Source: Halomonas sp. SpR8
Lineage (GTDB): Bacteria > Pseudomonadota > Gammaproteobacteria > Pseudomonadales > Halomonadaceae
Assembly: GCF_031010195.1 (NCBI RefSeq)
Contig: NZ_JAUAMC010000005.1
Span: 124,001-188,000, forward strand
Direction of reading: 5' to 3'
DNA length: 64,000 nt
Numbering within the stretch: position 1 is the stretch's first letter; every line of letters starts with the position of its first letter. Of this stretch, positions 36,228 through 44,800 are shown in pieces. The notes below the pieces were generated by a model. That model was given only the letters and a program-made list of their open reading frames with translations, ran no database searches and was not told where the DNA came from. A program made the position numbers and the translations under genes.

Positions 36228-36855
36228 TTTCTAAGCTGCCTGGGCGGCAGCGCACGTTAATGATTGAGTAGCCGCGCTCGCGTAACTTTTCTAAGCTGCC
36301 TAGGCGGCAGCGCACAGTTCCTGCATCCTCCATTTCTTGCGCAAACTTTTCTAAGCTGCCTGGGCGGCAGCGCACGAATACCACCCAGTATTTTGCAAGG
36401 CGTGTTATTTCTAAGCTGCCTGGGCGGCAGCGCACAACCCCAGTGGGATGAGTAGCGTGAGCGTTGATTTCTAAGCTGCCTGGGCGGCAGCGAACCCTAC
36501 CGGCCTGCAGTACGTGCTTGTTAACGTTTTCTAAGCTGCCTGGGCGGCAGCGAACATGAATTAACGATCGACGAAGACATGGTGATCTTTCTAAGCTGCC
36601 TGGGCGGCAGCGAACAAGCTATCAGTTATCAAGAGTTGATAGATTATTTTCTAAGCTGCCTGGGCGGCAGCGAACTGCCACGCCTGCCACCGATATTGAT
36701 ACGTGTTTTTCTAAGCTGCCTGGGCGGCAGCGAACGTCGGCCTCATCGCCGCCACGGGTCTTGTTGATTTCTAAGCTGCCTGGGCGGCAGCGAACGTAAC
36801 TGCCCTCGCGCTGCATGTCGCCCTGATTTTCTAAGCTGCCTGGGCGGCAGCGAAC
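36228..36855 (-). CRISPR. Type I-F CRISPR array, 11 repeats and 10 spacers
   Basis: Eleven 28-bp repeats with ten 32-bp spacers, period exactly 60 bp. In crRNA orientation (minus strand) the repeat has the I-F stem-loop CTGCC-GCCCA-GGCAG and 8-nt handle CTTAGAAA. The seven repeats from 36468 to 36855 begin GTTCG; the four leftmost (36228-36435) begin GTGCG, and the one at 36288 has a further change in the loop. The variants mark the leader-distal, older end, so the leader is on the cas6f side (36856-36984) and the newest spacer is 36796-36827. Confidence 0.97.
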
Positions 36856-36984
36856 TAGAGCATATCAAAATTAATGTGTTGATTGTTAAAGAGCTTTGGC
36901 CGAAAAAAACGGTATCACCCTTTTTTGAGCGATACCGCTAAGTGGTTGATTATTGGTGGCCTATTTTATCGCTGAAAAAAAGGG
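36856..36984 (-). promoter_or_regulatory. CRISPR leader
   Basis: An AT-rich stretch of 129 bp between cas6f and the leader-proximal repeat. The segment next to the repeat (GCTCTTTAACAATCAACAC on the minus strand) is free of genes and should hold the array promoter and integration signals. The cas6f-proximal half is a terminator. Confidence 0.75.
36902..36938 (-). terminator. Rho-independent terminator after cas6f
   Basis: CGGTATCGCTC and TGATACCG form an imperfect stem around an A-rich loop, followed by T7 on the minus strand. It lies between cas6f and the array, so the array needs its own promoter. Confidence 0.75.
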
Positions 36985-37554
36985 TCAAAACCAGGGCACC
37001 GTTGCGTTGGGGCTTAGGCCGTAATGGCTGTACGTGCCCTCCGTGGCAGAAGCGGTCGGTTTGCCATGTTCAATAAAAAGGCTAAAACGCTGCTGGGTGG
37101 AGCGGCTATTGATCTGCACAAAGGGAAGCTCAATACGCCGTTCAGCCAGCTTGGCATAAATCTTCCGCGCTTCCTCATCCGTGATGTTGTGCCGTTTAGC
37201 ATAGCGCTTGGCCCGGCTTTCGCTCCCCGTATTGAACTGTTTACGCGCCACGTTGATATGCTGAGCACCCGCAGGCACCGCAAGCACCTCGCTCACCTGA
37301 GTGTGATCACGCATACCGGTTAGCCAGTCTGCACTCATTAGCTGCTGCAAACGCGTTTTTGTGCCGTGTAGGCGAAGATGATCACCCAGCGTGCGGGCGC
37401 GTAAACCGTGCTTATGGCCAGGGAAACTGATACCTACGTCCTCAGCCTGTAAATCAAACAGCGCCCGGTGCAGCTTGTTATAAAGCGCGCCCATTAACAT
37501 TGCCGGGGCAAAGTCAGGGTCGGGCCTTAATCGGATATCGAGATAGTGATCCAT
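36985..37554 (-). CDS. cas6f: CRISPR RNA endonuclease Cas6f (Csy4)
   Basis: A 189-residue Cas6f that cuts the pre-crRNA at the base of each repeat hairpin and stays on the crRNA 3' end in the Cascade complex. The catalytic histidine is at position 29 (NKLHRALFD), as in Pseudomonas Csy4. The arginine-rich helix SRAKRYAKRHNIT and the C-terminal YSHYGLS are conserved. It is the last gene of the csy operon, 3 bp after csy3. Confidence 0.96.
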   Translation of the reverse strand: MDHYLDIRLRPDPDFAPAMLMGALYNKLHRALFDLQAEDVGISFPGHKHGLRARTLGDHLRLHGTKTRLQQLMSADWLTGMRDHTQVSEVLAVPAGAQHINVARKQFNTGSESRAKRYAKRHNITDEEARKIYAKLAERRIELPFVQINSRSTQQRFSLFIEHGKPTASATEGTYSHYGLSPNATVPWF

Positions 37555-37557
37555 GGC

Positions 37558-38583
37558 TTACCCCGCTTCGCCGAATACGCCACCGCGAATCAGCGTTGCC
37601 ATCACAAAGTGCTGGTTCTCTTTGGAAGGCACTTGGTCTTTGATCATCCAGTTATCCAGCAGTGAGTAGAAATCGGCCTTCTGTTTGGGCTGGCGGTACG
37701 CTTTGCCCTGGGTAGTCACCGAGCCATAGGGTTCCACGGCAATAGGCCCAAGATCTTCATCGTTCTCATTGGGGTACCAGGTATCAATGGTGCGAATAGC
37801 ATTACCCAGTTTCTGCGAGTGAATACCGGCAATCTTGCTAACGTGATAAAGCGTTTTACTCTTATCACCCCGGCCCCGGTCTAGAATCAGCTCTTGAGAC
37901 GGGAACACCTCTTGGCCACTGCCTACGCGCACGTAGGCCACCACCTCTAGCAGTAAGTGCTGCTCACCGGCCAATGCGGAGGCAATAACACCGGCGAGTT
38001 CTTTAAGCTCGGCGGTGTCATCGAAAGCCCGCAACGAGAGCGACAGGGCATCAAACGTCCACTCTTTGGTTGTTTTGCCCTGGGCCAATTGGCGAACACT
38101 GACCTCGACTTGTTCTGCGCCCATGCGGTTGCGCCACAAAAAACGGCCATTGGCGAGGTTATTGGCATAGCGATGCGCCAGCTCGCCAAAACCTTGCGCC
38201 TGCTTATATTCGGCGACTGCTTGTTCCAGCTTGGCTTGGTACTCGGCGTTGTTGCAGGCCGAGGGCGTTCCCGCACCGGCCAATACGCGCAGCGTAAAAC
38301 GCGCCACTAAGGTATCTGCATCGTGGGGCAAAGTGGCGACATCGACGGTTTGCAGGTTGGGATTTTCAATCGCTGCGTCTAGCTTAGCGGGGTCTTGGTC
38401 TTTGGCTTTCAGGCGGTTGGAGATGGTACCGCGCACCGATTTTTCGCGTACTTCTACCGGCTGCCACTGCTGATTATCTTGGCGCTTACCCCAGCTGCTG
38501 GCGTATAGCAGGGCATCGGAGGGATCAAGCTTGCGCTCAAAGGCGAGGACGGAAGCGGTTTTAAGGGTATCGTTTTTAGCCAT
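37558..38583 (-). CDS. csy3: Cascade backbone protein Cas7f (Csy3)
   Basis: A 341-residue Cas7f protein, six copies of which form the crRNA-binding backbone of type I-F Cascade. Typical Csy3 features include the N-terminal [19 protein letters not shown] and the [10 protein letters not shown] segment. It lies between csy2 and cas6f with 15- and 3-bp gaps, in a single operon read leftward. Confidence 0.95.
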   Translation of the reverse strand: MAKNDTLKTASVLAFERKLDPSDALLYASSWGKRQDNQQWQPVEVREKSVRGTISNRLKAKDQDPAKLDAAIENPNLQTVDVATLPHDADTLVARFTLRVLAGAGTPSACNNAEYQAKLEQAVAEYKQAQGFGELAHRYANNLANGRFLWRNRMGAEQVEVSVRQLAQGKTTKEWTFDALSLSLRAFDDTAELKELAGVIASALAGEQHLLLEVVAYVRVGSGQEVFPSQELILDRGRGDKSKTLYHVSKIAGIHSQKLGNAIRTIDTWYPNENDEDLGPIAVEPYGSVTTQGKAYRQPKQKADFYSLLDNWMIKDQVPSKENQHFVMATLIRGGVFGEAG

Positions 38584-38598
38584 GATAAAGCTCCTTGT

Positions 38599-39567
38599 TT
38601 ACTGTGCTGAGGCGCGAAGGTGGTAATCGTTGTTGAGTCGGTAAAGTCCCGCTTCTTCGTCGTTATCAACGTACCAAAGCAGGTCTTCAGGTTGCTTCAT
38701 GCGGTGCGGGCTGACCCATTCACCAATGGAGTAGAGGCTTTCAACAAAGCGAAACTTAGTCTTGTTATCCCGGGCGTTAGCCACTTCTCCGGAATTAAAA
38801 AGGTCAGAAATAGCGCCGTAACCTACGGGGATAGGCACCAGCCAGCCGCGATAGGGACGCTGCACCTGCCAAACGGGCTTCTCTTTGGATTCACCTTCAT
38901 TTTCCAGGGTGCAGTAGTGATTGAGCCGTGAAAGGTCTAGCCACGCATCCAGCAAATTGGCCTTCGGGTTTTGCTGTTGCAGCGTTTGGTGGTGCTCGGC
39001 GAGGTAGTCATCGCGCAGCGTGAGCGCAAAGCCCGGTAACCAGCGCCGCTTTAGGCGCGCGAACTGCTTTTGCCGTTTTTCTTCATCGTCATCAAGCGTG
39101 ACCCATTGCGGACGTTTTTTGTGGTTTGGCAAGCTGCGATTAGGGATGACGCTGCCACCGGCAATACGCATACCCGCAACGATCTCACCGATTTTTTCGG
39201 CAATGTGCTCGTGCTCACTTTCCGCCGCCGCTGAATCAATTGTGAAGACCACCGTGATATCCAGATGGATGCGCCCTTCTTCTACAATCGCTGCCGTGCC
39301 GCCGGTTTTATCCACCGGGTTACGAGTTAGATGAAAGCCCCGAATGTAGCCACCTTCAGTGGCCTGGGCGTCAAAGTCGTGGCAAATAACGCCGACGTTA
39401 CTGAGCGAAACGTTGATACCTGCCGCATAGAGCTTGCGCTCAAGGGCGTGCATCAAGCCTACAAAAGCGCTCATTGAAGGAAAGCCCCAGGTCATTGGGC
39501 TGGAAATCGCGTTGGCGTTTTGTACCCGCAGGCGTGGTAAAACCAGGAGGTTTTTCACTTCACTCAT
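38599..39567 (-). CDS. csy2: Cascade subunit Cas5f (Csy2)
   Basis: A 322-residue Cas5f protein that caps the 5' handle of the crRNA together with Csy1. The N-terminal LLVLPRLRVQNANAISSPMTWGFPSMSAFVGL is characteristic. The start is set at 39567 (MSEVKN), which overlaps the csy1 stop by 8 bp and has GGAGGTG 7 bp upstream; an ATG three codons earlier lies on top of that site. Confidence 0.94.
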   Translation of the reverse strand: MSEVKNLLVLPRLRVQNANAISSPMTWGFPSMSAFVGLMHALERKLYAAGINVSLSNVGVICHDFDAQATEGGYIRGFHLTRNPVDKTGGTAAIVEEGRIHLDITVVFTIDSAAAESEHEHIAEKIGEIVAGMRIAGGSVIPNRSLPNHKKRPQWVTLDDDEEKRQKQFARLKRRWLPGFALTLRDDYLAEHHQTLQQQNPKANLLDAWLDLSRLNHYCTLENEGESKEKPVWQVQRPYRGWLVPIPVGYGAISDLFNSGEVANARDNKTKFRFVESLYSIGEWVSPHRMKQPEDLLWYVDNDEEAGLYRLNNDYHLRASAQ

Positions 39568-40930
39568 CGTCATCACCTCCAGGCAGGTTGGCTAGGTCTT
39601 CTATTAGGCTTTCCATCCAGCGGCGGTCACGATCTAACATGCTTTGATGAGTCGTATCTTTTGCCAGCGTTTTCTGCCAATGGCGAAACTCCACATCGCC
39701 TAACGGGAGCTTTTCACCCAACGCCGCATTGAGCCAGCTAGCGTAACGGTGGCGAATCTCGTCAGCCCATTCCACGCTGTTTCGCGCTTCACGAAAAGCG
39801 GCATCTTCCTCGGCTCGGCCAGGGTCTAGCCAAAAGGCTTCTTCGGCGACCAGTTCGCATTTTTCATCGTCGCTCCAACCCGCTGGCAGGCTATGCATTT
39901 GCATGGCAAATAGTGCCAGCTCATCCATCAGCATGGCGGTGAAGTCATCACGTAAATCGCGGGTGTGCATATCGGTGGTGGGATTGGTCTCCAGAAAGCG
40001 CTTTAGGTCTTTAACAAGGGAGCGCACTTCTGAGCGGCTGCCAAATATTCCTGGGTTGGAGAAAACCGATGCTACTTTTAGCGGTGGGCGAATATCACGG
40101 ACATTCCAACTGGGTGGAAGCGATGCCATCAAATAGTTGTTACCGCCGCGCTCGCTGTTAAGTTGCGAGATATTTTGCGGCTTGGTACCACCCATTTTTT
40201 GTACGGCCAGGTTGGGGTAGCTGTGCACGGGTTGCTCGGCGTATTTGCCTTCCCGCTTGGCTTTACGTGCCTCTTTAGCCTCTTCGCTAAAACGGTCATG
40301 GTTAATGGTTTGGAATACGCGGTGGGCCAGCGAGGTGGCATAGAGTGGGGCTAGCAGGTGGAAGTCTTCATCTTCCAAGGCGTCTTCGCCCACCAGCCAA
40401 TAGAGCTGTTTGCCACGAGTGTGGGAGGCGTGTTCACCACGCGGTTCGGTAATCGCAGCAAAGGCGCTTATCCACGCCTGGGCTTGTTCAGGGTTATCGC
40501 TTAACGCTTTGGCAAACTCGCTGTCATTTTCTAGCGCACGCTCAAGCAGCGATTTTCCCTCGAATTGCAGCTTCAAGAACTTATACACATCCAAGGCTGC
40601 GGCGTTCCCCACCACATCGCCCGCAAAATCAGCGGGTAGTACATGACTACCGACAAGATAATGGTTGTTTAGCGATTCAGGCGGGGCGTAAAGATTGGAA
40701 CCTTTGGCATCGGGGTGGATAGGTTTTAGCGAGTGGGTTACGACTTGCAGTTGGCCAACGCGCCTTGCCGCATCGTTGATCCAGGTATCGAACTGGAACT
40801 GCTCAACCAGTGCCTGGTATTTCGGGTCATCGGGATCTAGCTTTTCCGTTTTGGTATCGAAGCGCTCTTTTAGAAAGTGCTGGATGACTAAATTGAGTTT
40901 TTGTCCCCCGTTGCCGGTTCTTTCCCGCAT
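39560..40930 (-). CDS. csy1: Cascade large subunit Cas8f (Csy1)
   Basis: A 456-residue Cas8f protein that recognises the CC PAM and recruits Cas2/3. The typical core YPNLAVQKMGGTKPQNISQLNSERGG is present near residue 225. It is the first gene of the csy1-csy2-csy3-cas6f operon. Its promoter region (40931-41100) is the predicted target of the crRNA-like element at 41107-41194. Confidence 0.94.
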   Translation of the reverse strand: MRERTGNGGQKLNLVIQHFLKERFDTKTEKLDPDDPKYQALVEQFQFDTWINDAARRVGQLQVVTHSLKPIHPDAKGSNLYAPPESLNNHYLVGSHVLPADFAGDVVGNAAALDVYKFLKLQFEGKSLLERALENDSEFAKALSDNPEQAQAWISAFAAITEPRGEHASHTRGKQLYWLVGEDALEDEDFHLLAPLYATSLAHRVFQTINHDRFSEEAKEARKAKREGKYAEQPVHSYPNLAVQKMGGTKPQNISQLNSERGGNNYLMASLPPSWNVRDIRPPLKVASVFSNPGIFGSRSEVRSLVKDLKRFLETNPTTDMHTRDLRDDFTAMLMDELALFAMQMHSLPAGWSDDEKCELVAEEAFWLDPGRAEEDAAFREARNSVEWADEIRHRYASWLNAALGEKLPLGDVEFRHWQKTLAKDTTHQSMLDRDRRWMESLIEDLANLPGGDDDE

Positions 40931-41038
40931 AACTCTACTCCCTAATCATATTTTATACTGTAGCCTTGAACGATCTTGCGACTACTGCACTTAAGGAAAC
41001 GCCTGATGCTCAGCCAGAAACCTTATTCACATAAAGTC

Positions 41039-41067
41039 ATCCTACTAACGTACACTTATAAAATCAA
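41039..41067 (-). promoter_or_regulatory. Predicted csy operon promoter and crRNA-like target
   Basis: On the minus strand: -35 TTGATT, 17 bp, -10 TAGGAT, about 100 bp upstream of csy1. The plus-strand CC within the -10 (41041-41042) is an I-F PAM for the protospacer 41043-41074, which spans the -10 to -35 interval and matches the pseudo-spacer at 41135-41166 at positions 1-5, 7-8, 10-11, 13 and 15. Confidence 0.65.
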
Positions 41068-41072
41068 AATTC

Positions 41073-41101
41073 TTGACTACATTCTCAGACACTCCTAACA
41101 T
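41073..41101 (+). promoter_or_regulatory. Predicted promoter of the crRNA-like element
   Basis: -35 TTGACT, 17 bp, -10 TAACAT on the plus strand. Transcription should start near 41107, exactly where the first degenerate repeat begins. Confidence 0.6.
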
Positions 41102-41106
41102 TCATT

Positions 41107-41194
41107 CCTGACTACCGAGAAGGTAGCTCAGCAATACTATCGCACGCCTTATATTTTCATTTGGCAATGTTCTGCCGAACAGGCAGCAGACTCA
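41107..41194 (+). ncRNA. CreR-like crRNA: two degenerate I-F repeats around a pseudo-spacer
   Basis: Repeat-like sequence at 41107-41134 has stem CTACC/GGTAG with loop GAGAA, a stem-preserving change from CTGCC/GGCAG, and handle CTCAGCAA against CTTAGAAA. A second at 41167-41194 keeps the stem CTGCC/GGCAG exactly. Each matches 17 of 28 array positions without gaps, concentrated in the Cas6f-recognised hairpin. Their starts are exactly 60 bp apart, leaving a 32-nt pseudo-spacer (41135-41166, starting TACTATCGCACG). Cas6f should process the RNA into one crRNA-like guide. The best target is the csy promoter next door, suggesting feedback repression of Cascade. Confidence 0.75.
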
Positions 41195-41204
41195 TCATTG
41201 CAGC

Positions 41205-41240
41205 GTGACATCCATCCAATACAGTACTATTATTAGTACT
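41205..41240 (+). promoter_or_regulatory. hicAB promoter and palindromic operator
   Basis: -35 GTGACA, 17 bp, -10 TATTAT (41228-41233). A perfect inverted repeat, AGTACTA-TTAT-TAGTACT (41223-41240), covers the -10. This is the expected place for autorepression by the HicB DNA-binding domain. Confidence 0.65.
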
Positions 41241-41257
41241 ACTATTTGAGAGCGCTT

Positions 41258-41509
41258 ATGGCAAAGCTTGATAAGCTTTTGGATAAAGCACGTCGACAGC
41301 CTAAAAGCATGAGCTTCGACGAACTGACCTATTTATGCGATCACTACTTTGGCCCTCCTCGCCAGCAAAAAACTAGCCATCGGGTATATAAAACGCCCTG
41401 GCCCGGCGATCCTCGCGTTAATATTCAGCGGGGGAAAAATGGAGAAGCCAAGGCTTATCAAGTACGCCAAGCGCTTGCTGCCATTGATAAATTGTCGTCA
41501 TCAGCATGA
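41258..41509 (+). CDS. hicA: HicA-family mRNA interferase toxin
   Basis: An 83-residue HicA-type toxin. The double-stranded-RNA-binding-like fold is recognisable (FDELTYLCDHYFG), with the catalytic histidine in KTSHRVYKTPW and the following VNIQ strand. HicA cleaves mRNA and stops growth when free. The start at 41258 (MAKLDK) is the first ATG. It precedes hicB by 16 bp and lies between the csy and cas1-cas2/3 blocks on the opposite strand. Confidence 0.87.
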   Translation: MAKLDKLLDKARRQPKSMSFDELTYLCDHYFGPPRQQKTSHRVYKTPWPGDPRVNIQRGKNGEAKAYQVRQALAAIDKLSSSA

Positions 41510-41525
41510 CGATGGGAGTAGCACC

Positions 41526-41855
41526 ATGGTGAACCATACCCATTACACCTACCGCATCCGCTGGTCAGAAGAAGATGACCAATTCGTTGGTTTATGCACC
41601 GAACTACCCAGCCTCTCTTGGCTTGCAGATACTCACCAAGAAGCGCTGGAAGGTATTCTGTCCCTAGTTTCCGACGTAGTGGCCGACATGGAAGCTGAAG
41701 GAGAAACACCCCCGCTCCCACTTTCTGAACGCCACTACTCTGGTCGTTTTAATGTGCGCATTCCCCCGGAAAAACACCGTGAGCTTGCGATTAAGGCAGC
41801 AGAGGAAAATATCAGCCTCAACCGCTTAGTCAGTGACCGGCTCGCAAACGCATAG
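41526..41855 (+). CDS. hicB: HicB-family antitoxin
   Basis: A 109-residue antitoxin. The N-terminal partial RNase H-like HicB fold (YTYRIRWSEEDDQFVGLCTELPSL) binds the toxin; the C-terminal ribbon-helix-helix (RFNVRIPPEKHRELAIKAAEENISLNRLVSDRL) should bind the palindromic operator. GGGAG lies 7 bp before the ATG. Its stop codon is directly adjacent to the stop of cas2/3 with no base between. Confidence 0.9.
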   Translation: MVNHTHYTYRIRWSEEDDQFVGLCTELPSLSWLADTHQEALEGILSLVSDVVADMEAEGETPPLPLSERHYSGRFNVRIPPEKHRELAIKAAEENISLNRLVSDRLANA

Positions 41856-44800
41856 TTAGCGGCTCCGCCAAAACCCCAACACCGAGTGATACCCCCACCG
41901 CTGGTTTCTAGCCGAAGCCGTCACCGTGCCGAAGGTTCGGGCGGCGCGATCAAGGGAAATATCCAGGTCTTCTGCCAAGTCAGCCAATGCCGTTAAATAG
42001 TCGCTGGCGCCCCAGGGTTGAATCCGCTCGCCCTGCTCTTTTGCCAGGTCTACCCGCACCAGCAGGCTCTCTTCTACCGGCACATAGAGCTTTTCACCCC
42101 GCCTTGCACCATCGTCTACGCGGTGTAGCGTCCAGGTTTCGCCGCTTTCATCGGGCAGCAGCGCTAGGGTTATTTCAGGTTCAAGCTGTTTGCGAAACGG
42201 ATCACGCTGAATCAATACACCGGTTAAGTGCACCTGTGGTAAGGCGTACCAACTATAGGCCCCCAGCGGTGGCGGCTTGGGCTGCTTGCCAAGCCTGATC
42301 TCTTTTTTGGTTAACGGTTCAGCGGGTTGTTCGATCATCAGTTGATGCAGCCGCACATGCTCCAGATCGACGAGACTTTCTGTGGCATGCAGCGTTTCCC
42401 TCGCCAGAACGCGGGGGCGAGCGTCAATGACCTGGTACTCATCCGGCGTTAACAAGGTGTTAAGTGAGTGGCTTTTGAGACGCCAGGTAGCGTTTGTTTC
42501 AAACCCTGGCTTATGAAAAGCGGGTTCATCCGGCCGCTCAAGGTCTTTCAAATTGGTCTCTAACAGCAAAATATTGGGCACTTCACACGCCTGCTCACGG
42601 TGACGGCGTACCCGGCCCGCTAGCTGGATGATCGAGCGCATAGATGAAGGCTCTACGATCGCCCAGTCGTAGTCGTGGTCGCGGCCCACTTCGGTGACCG
42701 GCGAGCCCAGCACAATAAACAAGTGGTCGTTTTCTTCACTGCTATCCAATAGGCGGCGGATATCGGGCTGCTGAAACACGCGCTCGGGTTCGGCCCGTTG
42801 CAGCGTTTTATCCAACCGGCGTTCAATTTCCGAGCGCATCACCAGTGGGTGGCGGGAGTGGTAAACGCAGAGGTGAATGCGCACACCTTCCGGCGCGCCC
42901 TGCTGAAACAGCGCCCTGGCCACATCCACTAAGGGGTCGATATTGGCCATGCGAATAAGGCCAAAACTGACGCGTTTGCTGGTGTGGGGGTCAACGGAGT
43001 GGTGCCGCTGGTGCAGCGCTAGCGCATGTTCACGCAGTAGCCCTGCAATCGCAGTTCTGATCTCTTCCGGGCGTTTGCCCAACGCTGGCAACGCTAAAAT
43101 ATCGCCACGGCGGCGCACCGGGCTAGACGATAGGCGCTCTAACCGGCGTTTGGCGAAGGCGTGATGCGCATCCTTGAAGGTCTCGCTGCTGGCGCAGTTT
43201 TCATGCTGACGGTCGTGTTCGTCGAACCATGCGCAGCAAATATCCACCGCCAAGCCCGGTTCGCCACGGTGGCGCTGAAAGGCTTCGCGGCCGCTGCGGT
43301 AGGCTTCATACAACCCTTCGACCAATGCGGGCGGCAAGGTGGCGGATGACAGCAGCACCCGCGATCCCAAGAGCCCCGCCCAATTCACTAATCGAGTCAG
43401 CGCAGGCAGGTCGTTGATATCGAAATCGTCGATTTCATCGAGTACCAAGTCACTGCTCATTAACCGCAGCATGGGCACGATCTGCCGCCCACCCCGGGTG
43501 CTCTCCGTAGCAGGCACCAGGTGGTCAACGGTACACACCAAAATGGGCGCAGCGATCAGGGCGCTGGTGCCCGGTTCATTATTCAGGCGGCGCAGCACCG
43601 GGTGGTTATCAAAATTGCCGTCAAACACCACGTGGGCGTCTTCTTCGATCAGCGCCTGCTGAGACGCCGAGCCACTGGCTTCGGCTTCTTGTTCGTAGTG
43701 CTCAAACAACGTTTTATTGGCACTACCACCCACACGGACAGCGAGTTCATCCTCCCCCAGATGCAAGCGTTCACGAAGGGCTTGACCGGTTTGCAGCGTT
43801 AACGTGCGCAGCCCAAGAGCGATGCTAAAGCGTGCACCCTGCTGAGAATCAGCCAGGGCGTACATAATGCGCCCATTCGCAAGGGTCTTGCCGCAGCCGG
43901 TGGAGGCCATATTGATACCAAAAAAGCCTTGCCGTTGGCTGCGCTCTCTCAATGATTGTGCAAGGTCAAAGGCTTTATCCTGCCAGCGAAAGCGCGGGTG
44001 ACTGCTGCGTTTACGAAAGCCTTTATGGCGGGCTAAACGCGGTAGGTGGCTGTCGACGCTAGGCAGTGCGCGCGCTATCGCGGCGGCGTGTTTTTCAACG
44101 CCCAAGATATGTTCATCCAAGGGCTGATTGGGCTTGCCAGTTTTGCGCACGGTATTGGCTATTAGCGGATAGTTGGGTTCGCCGCGAACGCGATGCTGTA
44201 GGTCTTCCAGGCTTGAGTAGTGATGGTCGGCGAGCATTAAGCTTAGCCGCGCCAAGTGCATGACGTAGTGGCTTTCCAGCCAGTGGCGATCCGCTTTTAT
44301 CCGTGCCTGTAGCCTAGTGGCGAGTTTAGTAGCACGTTCACGCCAACGGGATGTACTCAGCGGCAACCCACCGCTGAATTGCCAGTACGGGGCTATACGC
44401 TTAGGGTCTTGGGTTTCGGGAATCTCATTCCACTCGGCATGAATAGACGCAAACAGCCCGCCCAACTGCTCCGCCTGAAGTGGCGCCTTTCCTCTGCCCC
44501 AGCGCCTTTCAGTATTGCCGCCCTTTTCCAGCGGTTTTAACGGCAAGCGGTGGTGGCTAAGCACTAGCCAACCCAGTGCAGCAGCCAGCGGCGGCAAACG
44601 ACTAAACACCGCCGAAGTGGGGCTATCTAATCCGTCACGCTCTAAACCCTCCAGCCAGTGTTGCTCTTGGTAGTCGCCTCCAGCCAGTCGCGCCAGCCAA
44701 GTGGCGTCGTCATCACTGCCAACAAAGGCTTGGAACAGCCTTAACGATACCCACTCATGGCGATATAAGTTGCGCCCTTCCAGCTTTCCTTTGAGCCGCT

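Noticed and set aside
36031..36816. Open reading frames of 62-134 codons across the CRISPR array
   Set aside because: They translate the repeat itself over and over (RCRPGSLE or FLSCLGGS), stay open only because the 60-bp period is a multiple of three, and have no ribosome sites.
41223..41245. hicAB promoter as a second target of the crRNA-like guide (TACTAT occurs there twice)
   Set aside because: Neither copy has a CC PAM and pairing stops after six bases; the csy promoter site is far better.
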